DNA of 64,000 nt from Arcuatula senhousia (GCA_963971305.1 OZ020305.1:2203001-2267000); one strand, 5' to 3'; shown: positions 36,287 through 47,589, counted from the stretch's first letter. The notes: generated by a model from the letters alone, not told the origin. Made by a program: numbers and translations.

Positions 36287-36405
36287 TACTCTATTTTATT
36301 CACAAGGTTGGGCGGAGCCTGACTTTCTCGGTCTTTAAGGTGAAGTTTGAACGAAGAAGTCCGAAATAACTGACCCGTGACCAACCAGGTAAATAAAATA
36401 GAGTA
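36287..36405. mobile_element. 119-bp MITE with TACTCTATTTTATT ends
   Basis: Left TACTCTATTTTATTCAC and the reverse complement of the right end TACTCTATTTTATTTACC are inverted repeats that continue to GGTTGG (about 25 bp with few mismatches). TA at each boundary would fit TA-targeted insertion. Confidence 0.8.
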
Positions 36406-36503
36406 CACTTCTTTCTGAACTAACAAAACTTGTAGCTAAAGACGAGCACGTTACAATATGGACAAATAAGTATTATCATTTTGTACTACATTCTATATGG
36501 ACT

Positions 36504-37330
36504 TGTGGATCGTGTCTTTCTGGCACATATTCCATATTTTTTCGTTTTTGATATTATTTCAGAGATTGGCTTTAGTGCCGTGTTGAGGTCGTAGAAAGCT
36601 TCCCCGTGTTCTTATATATTTTCGAGTACTGGCATATGTGTTGGAAGGACACAGTTTACATATTTCTAAAATTTGACAATGTTTGGCAATTTCTTTAAAA
36701 TTTGATAAATTTATCTGTTTGGTCATTGTTGTAATATTTTTGGCTTCTGATTTTGTTTTATCAAATCTAATATTCTACCGTTTTTCCAATGTTTCTACTC
36801 CTAGCGTGTCTGATGAAGGTAATTCCAGAAAAGCGCTTCACACGCAGTGAAATTTTGCTTTTATACATTTATCAACATCATTTCAATATGTGGATCGTGT
36901 CTTTCCGGTACATATTCCATATTCTTTCGTTTTTAATATTATTTCAGATTTTGGCTTTAGTGTCGTGTGGAGGTCGTAGAAAGCTTCCCCGTGCTTAATT
37001 TGTATGATCTTATATATTTTCAAGTACTGGAATATGTGTTGGAAAGACACAGTTTACATATTTCCAAAATTTGACAATGTTTGGCTATTTCTTTAAAATT
37101 TGATAAATTTATCTGTTTGGTCATTGTTGTAATATTTTTGGCTTCTGATTTTGTTCTATCAAATCTAATATTCTACCAGTTTTCCAAGGTTTCTATTCCT
37201 AGCGTTAATCCAGAAAAGCGATTCACACGCAGTGAAATTTTGCTTTTGTACATTTATTAACATCATTTCAATGTTTCAATTTCTGGCACAAATTCCATAT
37301 TCTTTCGTTTTTAATTATAACCATTCTTCG
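36504..37330. repeat. ~396-bp tandem duplication, two units plus partial third
   Basis: GTGGATCGTGTCTTTC at 36504 recurs at 36900, and the third unit starts in degraded form near 37272. Units share GAGGTCGTAGAAAGCTTCCC, TTTGACAATGTTTGGC and AAAAGCG(C/A)TTCACACGCAG. An ORF within the second unit is repeat-derived. Confidence 0.9.
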
Positions 37331-37382
37331 GGTTATAGGTTTGGTGCAAAATCGCATTCAAACTCTCGGTCTTTTTTAAATG

Positions 37383-37652
37383 TTTATCAATAAAGGTAAT
37401 AAAAAGACTAAGAAAATGGAATAATCAATGTACTCCCAAGCAGAAAAGTCAAAACAGGGCAAAAACATATCAGAGAAATTACGATCGCAATGGTTCTTAC
37501 ACAGTAACATATTTGAAAAGAAATGGAGGGTAAAACCAGCAAATCTCCATTACATTCTGTACAAGTATCTAAGGACCCAGAAACAAAAAACATAACATCG
37601 TTGTCAGTCATAATAAGGATATTGAGGTGATCATCTTGGTACACAAAAAAAT
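37383..37652 (-). mobile_element. Family-2 retroelement 3' tail fragment
   Basis: Plus-strand reading resembles 11888-12130: AAAGGTAATAA, GATCGCAATGGTTCTTAC, GGATATTGAGGTGATCATC. Diverged, with no RT codons. Confidence 0.7.
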
Positions 37653-37746
37653 CAGCTGAGAAGCAATCAGCCGTTCAGTACACAGGCTTGCTTTGATTTT
37701 GCATTTAATGACCAATAATCATACTATTTTATTAACTTTGTAACAG

Positions 37747-37971
37747 AGATCACTTGGTGACAAGTTACCTGCCAGTATCTTAGCCCAGGCCTGAGCCAGT
37801 GTTGCCCTGAGTCAAATCGTACCGGTCTTTATGTCGGCGGACTCAGCTAGAATCCTACCTGTTACTCTGGAGATTACCAGGAACAGAAGAGGAGTCACCT
37901 TATCTAAAATTCCTTGGTAGGCTTGGATTTAGCATGTTTACGGCTCGTATATTTGAGGAGCATTTCCCCAG
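37747..37971 (+). pseudogene. FOCAD: Focadhesin-like exon with stop and frameshift
   Basis: A 225-nt exon between a TTTGTAACAG acceptor and a GTATAT donor. It reads SLGDKLPASILAQA, a TGA stop (37792-37794), then ASVALSQIVPVFM and ARILPV. After a shift of frame near 37858-37872 it continues as LPGTEEESPYLKFLGRLG and FSMFTARIFEEHFP. Vertebrate focadhesin has AIARSAAATALSLLVPVFI, then LPGKP, then GLALGMFLSRLCEE in this order, as I recall. The stop lies where an Arg codon is expected; CGA to TGA is a typical CpG decay. Two disabling changes make this a pseudogene exon with splice sites still in place. Confidence 0.8.
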
Positions 37972-39184
37972 GTATATTTTTTTTAACTTGTGAAATTTTT
38001 TTTTCGAAGGATTTTTTTCTTCATTTAACTTCACTGTTAATAATCTGATATAAATGCATCATTTATTCCTTAAGTATAGATTATGAATAGTCAGAAAAAC
38101 AAATTTCTATCCCCAACATGAAATGTTGACTAAAAAAAATGAAAATTTCCGTGTTTTCAGTACAGCGGACGTGGTTCAAGCAAGGAAATATGTTTTATTG
38201 TAATATCTTTAGGGCTTCGTGCAGCAAAGATGATTGGTATTCCCTTTGTTTGTAGAAAAAAAAAATATGAACTCTGTTCTATTCTCTCAGACAACTGTGA
38301 TTTTTTTCACTCAAAACATCCTATTTTAGTTGGTTTATGAATTGTATTTGTGTCCTTAGGTTGCTCTAAGATGGTTTTAGACTAAGATTGTCCATACTTT
38401 ATCACCTTTATAAAGGAAATAACCTTGTTGGCTGAGGCAGTGAGAGGAGAAATCTGTTTATCATAGATTACGTGTTGACCATAACAGTATTAAGCAATGA
38501 ATGGGTGTTAACATTGATTATTGAACAAGTGAGCTATTAAAATATGATAAAAGTTTGGAAAAGTAAAAATGAATTATCAAACGATTAAGTATGTATAACA
38601 ATTAAAGGTTTGTTCTGGTGACTGTTTATATCGGTAAAAAGTATATTTAAATACTGCAAAAAATTCTAATTCAACAATTAAGCATGTAAATACGGTAATC
38701 AAGTTGTTGTACTGATAAAACTAGTGAAAAGATGTTTTAGATCATTGAAAAACAACAAAGAATGGAACTAAAGAAAGAATTTACTATTGATGACGGATAT
38801 GGTGTATCAAAATATTATTCTATATTTAAAAATTGTGTGTTGAAAATTGTTGCAAAGTTGTTATTTAAGCACCATCTATTGTTAACGGCTATAAAAATTA
38901 GATGTTAGTACCTGAAAATGTTATATGGATAATTTTCATTTAGCCATCAATAATAAATGCTGTTATCCATCTATACTACAAATTAATTTGCACCCTTCCT
39001 TTCCTTGGCCAGTTAAGATATTGTTAATAGATCTCAAAGCTTTATTAAAAATCACACTAGAAAAACATTAAACCATTCACGAATATGAGTATGAATTTGC
39101 ATTTAGATTGGAAGTTTTCCGTCTTTAAGTCTTGACTCGGTGTGGAACAATTAATGACATAGTACTAAAATGTCATTACTCTGA
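37972..39184. other. Intron-like stretch, no gene seen
   Basis: No exon with matching splice sites was recognised. A short AG-bounded segment at 38160-38190 was considered and set aside. Confidence 0.5.
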
Positions 39185-40130
39185 TTGTTTGTCATAGTCT
39201 TCTGGCATTAGTTTGTCACACAGAGAAAAACTATTTGTTACATGATCAACAATGAATTAAAGTTCTAAATTAACTTTACTTTTAGTATTGTCAGACAGAG
39301 AAAGACTATTTGACGAATAATCACCAATGAATTAAAATTCAAAAGTTGTGGCCGAACTTACTTCTAAAAACCTTAAGACCATAATTTTAGTTATGTCAAT
39401 GAGAAATTGATCAACAATAAATAAAAATAAAAAGTTGTGGTCTAAGTTTTTAGAATAACCTTTAAGTTATGTCAGAGGGAAACATGTTTGTCACATAGCC
39501 AACAATAATCAAATTAAAACAAAAAGGAGTTGTGGGCCAGTTTCTTTTAGACTAAGCGATAGTAATAATTTTATGTCACAGCTAGAAATTTGTTATCTAA
39601 ATGATCAACCATGTATTTAAATCCAAAAGTTTTTGCCTATTTTCTTCTAGACTAAACTCCCGGGACTAGACTTTTACAGCTAGAAATCTACATATATTTG
39701 TCAAATAATCAACAATGAATTCAGTAAAACCCCAAAGATTTTTCCTAGAGACATTTAGACTAAACTTTTTAGTTCTTGTCAAGGCTAAAAAAACTTTGCC
39801 TAATAATCAAATGAATTAAATTTCGAGAGAAACTTTTTTTGTCAAATAACTGTTGATTAATTAGATTCCAAAAAGGTGACATAGTGTCTTCTACTTTAAC
39901 GAAACATGTTTTGTGTCATAGTTAAAAGTGGTGGCCCAATTCTTTAAGACTTAACTTTTTATTATGTCTCATATATTAACCATTTTGTCACATATAACCA
40001 ACAATGATTTTAAAAACCATTCTTTTGCGACCAAGTTTGTTTTAGACATATCATTTAATAATCGATAATAATGCCCCAGCTTGAACTATGATTGTTAACT
40101 GATCGTAGAAAATAAAATTTGTTGTCTAGT
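39185..40130. repeat. Degenerate ~110-bp tandem array
   Basis: Eight or so diverged units recur around ATAATCAACAATGAATTAAA, AAAAGTTGTGGCC and TTCTAGACTAAACTTTTTAG, followed by TGTCA(C/G)AG with TAGAAA. Units vary in length and are heavily mutated, so the array is old. No coding potential. Confidence 0.7.
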
Positions 40131-40529
40131 TATTAAGACAGTTCTGGTCTTTAGCGCAGACTGAAATCTAAAATGGTCAAAGAGGCTTTAAAAACTTTAA
40201 AATTTACTTAACTTTCTTCATGACAATCAGAATTACTGTATGTTAAGAGATTTGTAAATCAGCCTTTTTAATTTGTTTTAGATTTTTTTACTCTGGGACA
40301 CACCCCGCCTAAACTCCTTTAAACAGCTTATGTGAATTTCACACAAGTGAAGCACATTGATCCTACTCTTATTGAACTATACAAAGGTGATTTAAACATG
40401 CATTGGGGATAACTCTCCGAAAATCTGCACAAGAAAACCCTTTTATATCCTTTCCAAAGGACTAGCACCATTCACTGAGAATATATTGGCAAATAGAATC
40501 AAGAGTGAAGGACAAAAATAGTCAACAAA

Positions 40530-40753
40530 ATGTTCATCCAGTATGCGGGTCGAATCATGGAACTTGGTGTCAGTAGTGTGCATTCGAGTGTCAATTTCGG
40601 AAAGACAACAAAAAATCCAGTAAACATAAAGAGGAACAGCATATAGAAATACAAATCATTCCTGTCGTCCTGTCAATTTTCAATTCGGTGTATCAAAGCC
40701 AGTAAAAGAAGACAAAACAAACTCCTATGACAAACCACCATCTGCACTCATCT
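40530..40753 (-). mobile_element. Family-1 retroelement tail and last RT codons, split by a MITE
   Basis: Plus-strand landmarks are ATTCGAGTGTCAATTTCGG (diverged), CAATTCGGTGTATCAAA, GGTAAAAGAAGACAAA-like sequence and CCATCTGCACTCATCT. The normal continuation GAGAGATCG is displaced by the element at 40754-41150. After it only CATCTGA of the target is recognisable. Confidence 0.75.
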
Positions 40754-41151
40754 TACACAGGCAAAATGTTGACTGCGTTTAACTGCGTCTGGCGTACGTT
40801 AAACGCATGTCATCTGACACATATTAAATTGGCGTTTCTAACCGCGTACGTCTGACGGGGGACGCACATTAAAAATTTATCTTGGCAATATCTTTATTTC
40901 ATAAATAAACACACTAAATAAATAACTTACTAACTTCATACATTTTAGGAAACTATATGTCTGACGTATGGTAAACGTACGTTTACCTCACGTTTAAAAA
41001 ACGTACGTCTGACATATGTTTTTACAATAATTTGACGTACGTTTACCGTACAGCGGTTAGAAACGTATGTTTAACGTACGTTTATGCACTACTTCAAACG
41101 CACATTTTTATTAACGTACATCTGACGCATGTCTTAATTTTGCCTGTGTAG
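40754..41151. mobile_element. Palindrome-rich MITE (ACGTACGTTTA motifs), ~398 bp
   Basis: Ends TACACAGGCAAAAT and, reverse complemented, TACACAGGCAAAAT again (14 bp perfect). The interior repeats GTACGTTTA, AAACGTACG, GTCTGACG and GCGGTTAGAAACG in both orientations. It sits in the retroelement fragment at the sequence CATCT, which is repeated on both sides and is the likely target duplication. Non-coding. Confidence 0.85.
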
Positions 41152-41359
41152 CATCTGACGTTCTGCTACGTGTGGTTATAAGAGAGAGCAAGACTTTTAT
41201 CATTTTTGTCTAGAAGTGATTGTAAGAAATCTGCTTCATATAAAAAGTAGCATGAAATATTTATACATGAAATTATATTTACTTAGAATAAGGTATATCA
41301 AAAAATATAGAAAACTGAATATTGGATGTTTATGAAACTTTGTTGACTGACAAAGCATG

Positions 41360-41670
41360 AATTTTTGACAGATTCAATTGTTGGGTCTAGATATGACAAT
41401 GAGTTCTGTTGTATATTCAGACAGCGATATGAGACATGTGAGAATTTACTTTGTATTATTTTAAACAGGATCTTCATGTAACTTTGTTGACCGATATACA
41501 TTGTAACATGACTTTTGTTATTTTTAGACAGGTTTGTTTGATGGGCCTTGCTATGACGATGAGTGCCATGTTTGAAAAGGGGAACACCGAATAGAGATCT
41601 CATGTCTCCTTAGTAATTTAAAGACTGTGGAGTGATGGAGTAAGACAGAGATAAAGACATAGCTTATCAG
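41360..41670 (+). pseudogene. FOCAD: Focadhesin-like exon, frameshifted, with decayed upstream copy
   Basis: The better copy spans 41528-41670 (TATTTTTAG acceptor, GTTTGT donor). Frame one reads CLMGLAMTMSAMFEKGNTE to a TAG at 41592. A second frame reads EISCLLSNLKTVE, and a third DKDIAYQ at the donor. Vertebrate focadhesin has NTGCILGVGLVLSLMSHSS followed by VAALLRKLSA here, as I recall, so the order fits but at least two indels break it. About 160 bp upstream (near 41367) a degraded copy of the exon start is visible (GACAGATTCAATTGTTGGGT beside GACAGGTTTGTTTGATGGG). A minus-strand ORF here is antisense shadow. Confidence 0.7.
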
Positions 41671-42054
41671 GTTTGTTGTTAGCTACTGTTGTTTAATTCA
41701 TGTCATTAAGATTAAGTTTTGCTGTTTGCTAAAAAATATTGAAGAATTTTAAATTTCGTAGTTTGTGAATGTTAGTTGAAAAAATCAATATGAAAATTAA
41801 CATTGCATTGAAACCTAATTAATATGGCTGCTTTTCACCCACGAAAAATAACGAAAAATAAGTACCCCAGGAATAATAATGAAATGACAGTATTTGAAAT
41901 TCATAGAAAAAAATATGTTGGAGATCCATCCTTTTGATGTGTGATGGATTCCAGCAATTCTGTGGTCAGTTTTAACAAAGTTTCTCTAGCACAATTATAT
42001 GAAATGAGTTCTAAAGGAATAAATAGATTATTTGATATTACTATATAGAAGATA

Positions 42055-42210
42055 ATGAGATGTGGAATACATGGATGAAAGAAGCAAAGAAGCATTCGAG
42101 TGTGTGCACAACCTACATAAATCGGTGAAAAATTTTAAAAATCAACAACGGAAAATAGTCAGCAGCTTTGATGTGAGCAGTGGTCACTGCTCTATATCTT
42201 GTAAATGACC
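42055..42210 (-). mobile_element. Fragment of AGATGTGGAAT dispersed repeat
   Basis: GATAATGAGATGTGGAATAC, AATCAACAACGGAAAATAG and CAGTGGTCACTGCTCTATA resemble 13405-13545 and 44710-44850 in order, strongly diverged. No coding potential. Confidence 0.55.
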
Positions 42211-42264
42211 CTACATAAAATATATAAAGCTTATGATTAAAAAATAATTCTAGAAAGCTTTATC

Positions 42265-42714
42265 AAAGATAGGTCATATTTCAAAAGAAATGTAGGTTCC
42301 TGAAAATTAAAATGACAACAAAGTTCCAGACAATAAATTTTGCTACGCATGACGCGCGTTTCGTCTATTCAAGAATTATCAGAGGCGCTCTACCAAATAT
42401 ATTGAAAATGCCAAACACTATATGATTATGAAGAGCATAGAACAATTAAACCAAAAATATCAAACGGGGGAACCACATTATTACTAAGATGATAAACCTA
42501 TGTCTCGGGGTAGGAACAACCTTGGAGTTTAGACATTTTTTGAAATTTAAACGGACAAATAATAATTTCAAGAGGGTGAATAATTCTATATTGTGGGATG
42601 CTGACTGGGTTTAGGAGCTGTAATTTAACCAAGGACATTTATCATATGACACACTTTACGCAATTGCAAAAGTAAGTATAATACATGTCAATAATAAACT
42701 CGATACTGTTAATA
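42265..42714 (+). repeat. Tandem segmental duplication, proximal part of unit 1 with 358-bp-family repeat
   Basis: Near-identical to 46398-46844. It starts at ATATTTCAAAAGAAATGTAG, contains a truncated member of the 358-bp repeat family (42309-42545, core GACGCGCGTTTCGTCTATTC), and ends with GTCAATAATAAACTCGATAC. The repeat was therefore present before this duplication. No coding content. Confidence 0.9.
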
Positions 42715-43154
42715 ATGAATCTTAATGTAGTGAATAGTTGAGACGGTAAAAAAGAGAGTTTTTTTCCATACATGTGATAACAGCACACTATTGTTACTAA
42801 AATTATCTGTTAATCATTTCCCCACTTGTAAGAGAAATGGCTATATTGCGATCACCTTATCTGCCCGTTCATCTGACCGTCTGTCCGTCCCTCCGTTACA
42901 AACTTTCGTAACAGGTTTCTGTGTTCTACTGAAGGGATTGATTTCAAATTTGGTATACAGCTTTAGCATGAGAAGTTGTATCGTGCCTCCCCTTTCCAAG
43001 TCAGTTGCGCATATACATCCTGTTTTCCGAGCCGACTTAGTTATTTTTAGGGTAAAAACAATATTTTTGTAACAGATTTCTCGACCTCTTCTAAATGGGC
43101 CTCTCCTTTCCAGATCAGTCTTTCATCTACTTCCTGTTTTCTGAATGATCGAAT
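42715..43154. other. Non-coding stretch with a dispersed-repeat look
   Basis: GGCTATATTGCGATCACC followed by repeated CCGTCTGTCCGTC resembles 47430-47475. I recall this kind of sequence as common in bivalve introns. The 93-codon ORF across it is not recognised. Confidence 0.4.
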
Positions 43155-43910
43155 GGGGTATCCTATCACTAAACAATCCTCGATTTGGTGACTATTTACA
43201 TCTCATATATCCGAAGGAACTTGAGATAAAGGACACTACAGATTCTAGGAGGTCGGCTTCATATCTGGATCTATATCTCGAAATTGACACCCAAGGAAGG
43301 CTTTGTACAAAGCTCTATGACAAACGTGATGACTTCAACTTTCCAATAGTTAACTTTCCCTTTCTGTGTAGCAACATTCCATCCGCTCCAGCATATGGAG
43401 TTTACGTATCACAATAGATTCGCTATTCCAGAGCATGTGGGGAGTACAACGACTTCCTTGATAGAGCCACACGGCTGACAAGCAAATTGTTAACACAGGG
43501 GTACGTTGCTCCCAGGTTGTTGTCATTACTCAAGAAATTTTACGGACGACATGTGCTTGTATACAAATACGGGATTTCTATCTCTCAGATGAGCACAGAT
43601 GTTGGTTTGACATAGAGTTTTGTAATGTCATCCTTTCCGGATTTGACCAACACTTAATCGATCTTTGGCAACGTGACGGGTGTGCTATAGCAAGCAGGAA
43701 CTGCTTACTCTTCCGGAGCACCTGAGTTCACTCTCGTTTCGACTTGAGTTCACGTTGCTGAATGCGGTTTTGCTGTTATGTGTGTTTGTGTTTTATGTTG
43801 TTATGTGGTTTGTTTTGTTGTGATGATTTTTGTCTGCCGGTTTTGTCTTTGTCTTTACGGTTTTATGATACTGATTACCCCTTTGGTACACCTTTGCTTC
43901 TTTCTAAGCA
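43155..43910 (+). pseudogene. Family-1 reverse transcriptase fragment with premature stop
   Basis: Starts abruptly at LSLNNPRFGDYLHLIYPKEL, just after the position of the catalytic YIDD box, so it is 5'-truncated. It continues through SASYLDLYLEIDTQGRL, KLYDKRDDFNFPIVNFPF and PAYGVYVSQ, then a TAG at about 43415 where other copies have a Leu codon. The frame resumes with IRYSRACGEYNDFL and KKFYGRHVL to STDVGLT, stop. A 3-bp in-frame deletion removes one His. The family-1 tail follows to about 43905. Very similar to the copy at 7838, without its 7-bp deletion. Probably one of the younger copies. Confidence 0.88.
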
Positions 43911-44479
43911 CGAACAAGTGCAACATTTTGTTTATGAAGGAGTTTAATACGGTTATTTAAAAACCTGAATCCTCTAATTTTCTCTTACCTACATACAAGC
44001 ACTGGATATAAAAGCTTCTAATATAAGGATTTTAGACCGTTTAAGGCATTTTGAACCAAAACCAATTTGTTAAATTGAGAATCAGTATACCGCGGTTTAA
44101 AGACATCAAAACCTGTAAAATTAAAACGGACAGACAATGATTGTACAACTGCTTGTTGACCTACATCGTCCGTGGTGTACTGAAAATTAGTATAGGAGGT
44201 CATCAAAGTGACTACCATTATAGATAAAAAATAATTAAAACATATTTATAGTTTCCTACCTAAAGGAGACCTATCCCTTCTTTTTTAACTTTCATAACTT
44301 TGTTTGAAAACTTGAATGTGTTTTATTTAAGTGCTACATTTTGTTATAAAAGACAAAACATTAATTTCATATAAAATAGATAAAAAAAATTGTAGAAATC
44401 TGTCTGGGGTCTTTATTATTGTTAAAATAATTAAAATATCCAAAAAATGATACATGAAATAAAGTGTTGACAGACACAT
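43911..44479. other. Non-coding stretch, no gene seen
   Basis: AT-rich, no repeat or exon recognised. A 66-codon minus-strand ORF at 44018-44218 has no recognisable motif. Confidence 0.45.
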
Positions 44480-44703
44480 TGCCATGTATCCTGTTCATTC
44501 ATATACTTTTAAAAATCATTTTTCAAATGCATATTTTTCAAAAGCAGAGACAAATAAATGATATCTAAAACAGCATGACTTTCAAGTTTTTAAAAGATTC
44601 TTGATATCAGGCAGCCCCTGTATGTCTGGCTTATGTTACTGAAGCAGCCTTCAGCAGTAACATCTAATCTCCAAAACAGGTAAAAAAATGCCAAAGACAA
44701 CTA

Positions 44704-46033
44704 ATAGAGGATATTGAGATGTGGAATAAGTGTACGCGACACAACAAACATAAACAAACAGCAATTTGAAAAATCACAACAGAAAACAGCAAGCAGTCTT
44801 CAACATGACCATAGGTCACTGCTTACCGTCTTGCATTGGCCCAAGACTTATAATACAATACAAAAGTATCAAAACCAATCCCTATATCATCAATGAAAGA
44901 CCCAATTCTTGACATAAAACAGTTAACACAGAATGACAAGGACAAACAAAGGCTTTGGCAAAGTTTCCTGGCTTAGGACAGGCACATAAAATGTGGCGGG
45001 GTTAAACTAGCTTTTTGGATCCAACCTTCCCCCTATTGATAAGCTTGCACAAAGCATACATATAAAACACACTGTAAAACTCAATCGACAAAAGTTCAAT
45101 TCAACAAGAGAGAACCTAAGACAAAATACTGTACGAAAACAACAAGACAAGGAGGAACGCTCTTGAGAACACTCGAAGTTACTGACAACTAGCTAAGAAA
45201 CATTTATCGATTTATGTAAAAGAATCAAATACATCAGTTCTAAATCCGACACCCCACGTCAAAACAATGAATGATTTAGAGTTGTATCATCACACAGAAC
45301 CAACATACTTGATCGCTGTGGTGCTTATAAATAATACAGTGGATACAAAGTGAAAATTTAACGTTTTAAAGTTTCTATCAAGCTATCAATATTTCTGCCA
45401 AAACATACCAAATGCAAAGATTTTACTAAAACATTGAATTCGTATCCTTTTTTCAAAAGGTTTTTAAGCCAGTTTTTAATTTCCATAAGGTTGTTTTTGA
45501 ATTTTTGTAATTTATAAACTACATTGCTGTAAAAATCAGGATGAGATATTCCTTTAACAATCAGAAATCTACGTGTACAATCATATTTTTCGATGAGATA
45601 TCCATATTTATGTGCAAATTTTGTAAAAGATTTGACTAATTTGTGGTAACGGTAACCTTGTTTTAGCAATTTTTTTGTAATAAAACGGTTTTTATCATTA
45701 AAATCAGACATATCACTGCAAATGCGAGCGTACCTGACTAATTGTGAAATGTATACCCCGTAAGCTGGAGCTAATGGTACGTCTCCTTCAAGAAACGGAA
45801 AATTAACTATTGGGAATGAAAAGTCATCCCGTTTATCATACACTTTAGTGTGTAATCTACCATTGATAATGCTTAAGTCCAAATCTAGAAATGGACATCT
45901 ACTGTCGGTCGAGTTTGCTTTATTTAGGGTTAATTCTTTAGGATATATATCATTTATTAACTTTGAGAATGTGGGGTTGTTTAGATCAAGTATGTCATCT
46001 AAGTACCTATATGTATTGTTAAACAGACAGGTT
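44704..46033 (-). mobile_element. 5'-truncated family-2 retroelement with defined ends
   Basis: A 1.33-kb insertion whose limits are fixed by the empty site at 47060-47066 (GACGACTAAGTCAC). The left junction is ACAACTA/ATAGAGG and the right ACAGGT/TAAGTCAC, with at most TA shared as a target duplication. From the minus-strand 5' end it holds the RT C-terminal coding part (46032-45358) and then about 650 bp of tail, including CTGGCTTAGGACAGGCAC and AGATGTGGAATAAGTGTACG (plus-strand readings). The tail shows that the AGATGTGGAATAAG scraps elsewhere are ends of this family. Confidence 0.88.
45358..46032 (-). CDS. Family-2 reverse transcriptase, C-terminal fragment, open
   Basis: The longest open frame of the window (about 224 codons from the retroelement). 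It starts inside the palm domain with YRYLDDILDLNN, the YLDD box supplying catalytic Asp pairs, then CPFLDLDLSI, KVYDKRDDFSFPIVNFPF, PAYGVYISQLVRYARICS and KKLLKQGYRYHKLV. Past the thumb-like region it has a C-terminal extension of roughly 75 residues (DCTRRFLIVKGISHPDF, LKNLLKKGYEFNV, ending IETLKR) not present in family 1. There is no native start: upstream codons in frame derive from the host target. RT motifs 1-4 and any endonuclease are lost, so it is inactive. Penelope-like by motif spacing; tentative. Confidence 0.85.
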   Translation of the reverse strand, partial: TCLFNNTYRYLDDILDLNNPTFSKLINDIYPKELTLNKANSTDSRCPFLDLDLSIINGRLHTKVYDKRDDFSFPIVNFPFLEGDVPLAPAYGVYISQLVRYARICSDMSDFNDKNRFITKKLLKQGYRYHKLVKSFTKFAHKYGYLIEKYDCTRRFLIVKGISHPDFYSNVVYKLQKFKNNLMEIKNWLKNLLKKGYEFNVLVKSLHLVCFGRNIDSLIETLKR

Positions 46034-46397
46034 AAGTCACGGTCAACATGGAACAGCACAAGATAAGAAAGACACCTATTAACTTTGGATCAGTACTCAC
46101 CTAGGTTAAATTTCAAGGCCATACATACTGAAATTCCAGACGAGACATTGAGTCATGTCCTGTTTTCCATAGTTACAGCATCTTTCAAGCAGAGGTGTAA
46201 AGGACACAGACAGGTTAAGGTCAAAGCATGGAAAGCACAAGTAATTATTTTCCCCTTTTCTTCATACATATATAAACTGAAGGTCAAAAAGGTCACCAAG
46301 GCATCAAGAGTCATCCCTAATAAAATTGATATCAATTGCTAAACTGAAGGTTTTCCATGTAATAAACCCTCCACAAAAAGGTGTATTATTTTTGATA

Positions 46398-47425
46398 GAT
46401 CATATTTCAAAAGAAATGTAGGTTTCTGAAATTAAAATGACAACAAAGTTCCAGACAATAAATTTTGCTACGCCTGACGCGCGTTTCGTCTATTAAAGAC
46501 TCATCAGAGGCGCTCTACGAAACATATTGAAAATGCCAAACACTATATGATTATGAAGAGCATAGAACAATAAAACCAAAGATATCAAACTGGGTAACCA
46601 AATTATAACTAAGATGATCAACCTATGTCTCTGGGTAGGAACAACCTAAGAGCTGAGACATTTTTTGAAATTTAAACGGACAAATAATAATTTCAAGAGG
46701 GTGAATAATTCTATATTGTGGGATGCTGACTGGGTTTAGGAGCTGCAATTTAACCAAGGACATTTATCATATGACACACTTTACGCAATTGCAAAAGTAA
46801 GTATAATACATGTCAATAATAAACTTGATACTGTTAATACTGACATGTATCCTGTTCATTCATATACTTTGTAACATCATTTTTCAAATGCGTATTTTTC
46901 AAAAGCAGAAACAAATAAATGATATCTAAAACAGCATGACTTTCAAGTTTTTAAAAGATTCTTGATATCAGGCAGCCCCTGTATGTCTAGCTTTGGTAAC
47001 TGAAGCAGCCTTCAGCAGTAACATCATATTTCCAGAACAGGTAAAAAGGGCCAAAGACGACTAAGTCACGGTCAACATGGAACACCACAAGATAAGAAAG
47101 ACACCTATTAACTTTGGACCAGTACTCACCTAGGTTAAATTTCAGGGTCATACATACTTTAATTCCAGAAGAGACCTTGAGTCATGTCCTGTTTTCCATA
47201 ATAACAACATCTTTCAAGCAGAGATGTAAAGGACACAGACAGGTCAAGGTCAAAATCAACATGGAAAACACAAGTAATTATTTTCCCTTTTTCATCATGC
47301 ATATAGTAACTTAAGGTCAAAAAGTTTACTAAGGTCATCGAGAGTCACCCCTAATAAAATTGATATCAATTGCTATTTTGACGGTTTTCCATGTAATGAA
47401 CCCTCCACAAAAAGGTGTATTTTTG
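46398..47425 (+). repeat. Tandem segmental duplication, unit 2
   Basis: Matches unit 1 as two fused blocks: 46398-46844 with 42265-42714 (including the 358-family repeat at 46436-46690), and 46850-47425 with 44480-44703 plus 46034-46380. It contains the empty site for the family-2 insertion at about 47063. The 85- and 66-codon ORFs starting MDQYSPRLNF in the two units (46085 and 47114) are duplicated with the block but differ in length and lack a recognisable domain. Confidence 0.88.
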
Positions 47426-47589
47426 GAAGGGATATACATAGCAATCACCCTGTCTGTCTGTCCGTCTGTCCTCATACCTCGTAATCATAACTCTTACTTA
47501 ACTGCTTGAGGGAAATTTGATTAACTTTACATGAAGGAAGTGTATACATTATATGGAAATGTTCAGAAAGAATATTCATTGCTGTCGGG

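Larger units (their letters stand above)
44480..46380 (+). repeat. Tandem segmental duplication, distal part of unit 1 (interrupted)
   Basis: 44480-44703 and 46034-46380 together match the continuous block 46850-47425. The interruption 44704-46033 is a retroelement absent from the second unit. Unit 2 also lacks the 1.76 kb between 42715 and 44479, so the units differ by more than one event. Confidence 0.88.

Noticed and set aside
38150..38200. Possible small focadhesin exon after a TGTTTTCAG acceptor
   Set aside because: The short translation has no convincing match and no proper donor.
46085..47314. Duplicated ORFs beginning MDQYSPRLNF as a possible conserved small gene
   Set aside because: The two copies are simply part of the tandem duplication, differ in length and frame further on, and show no recognisable domain.
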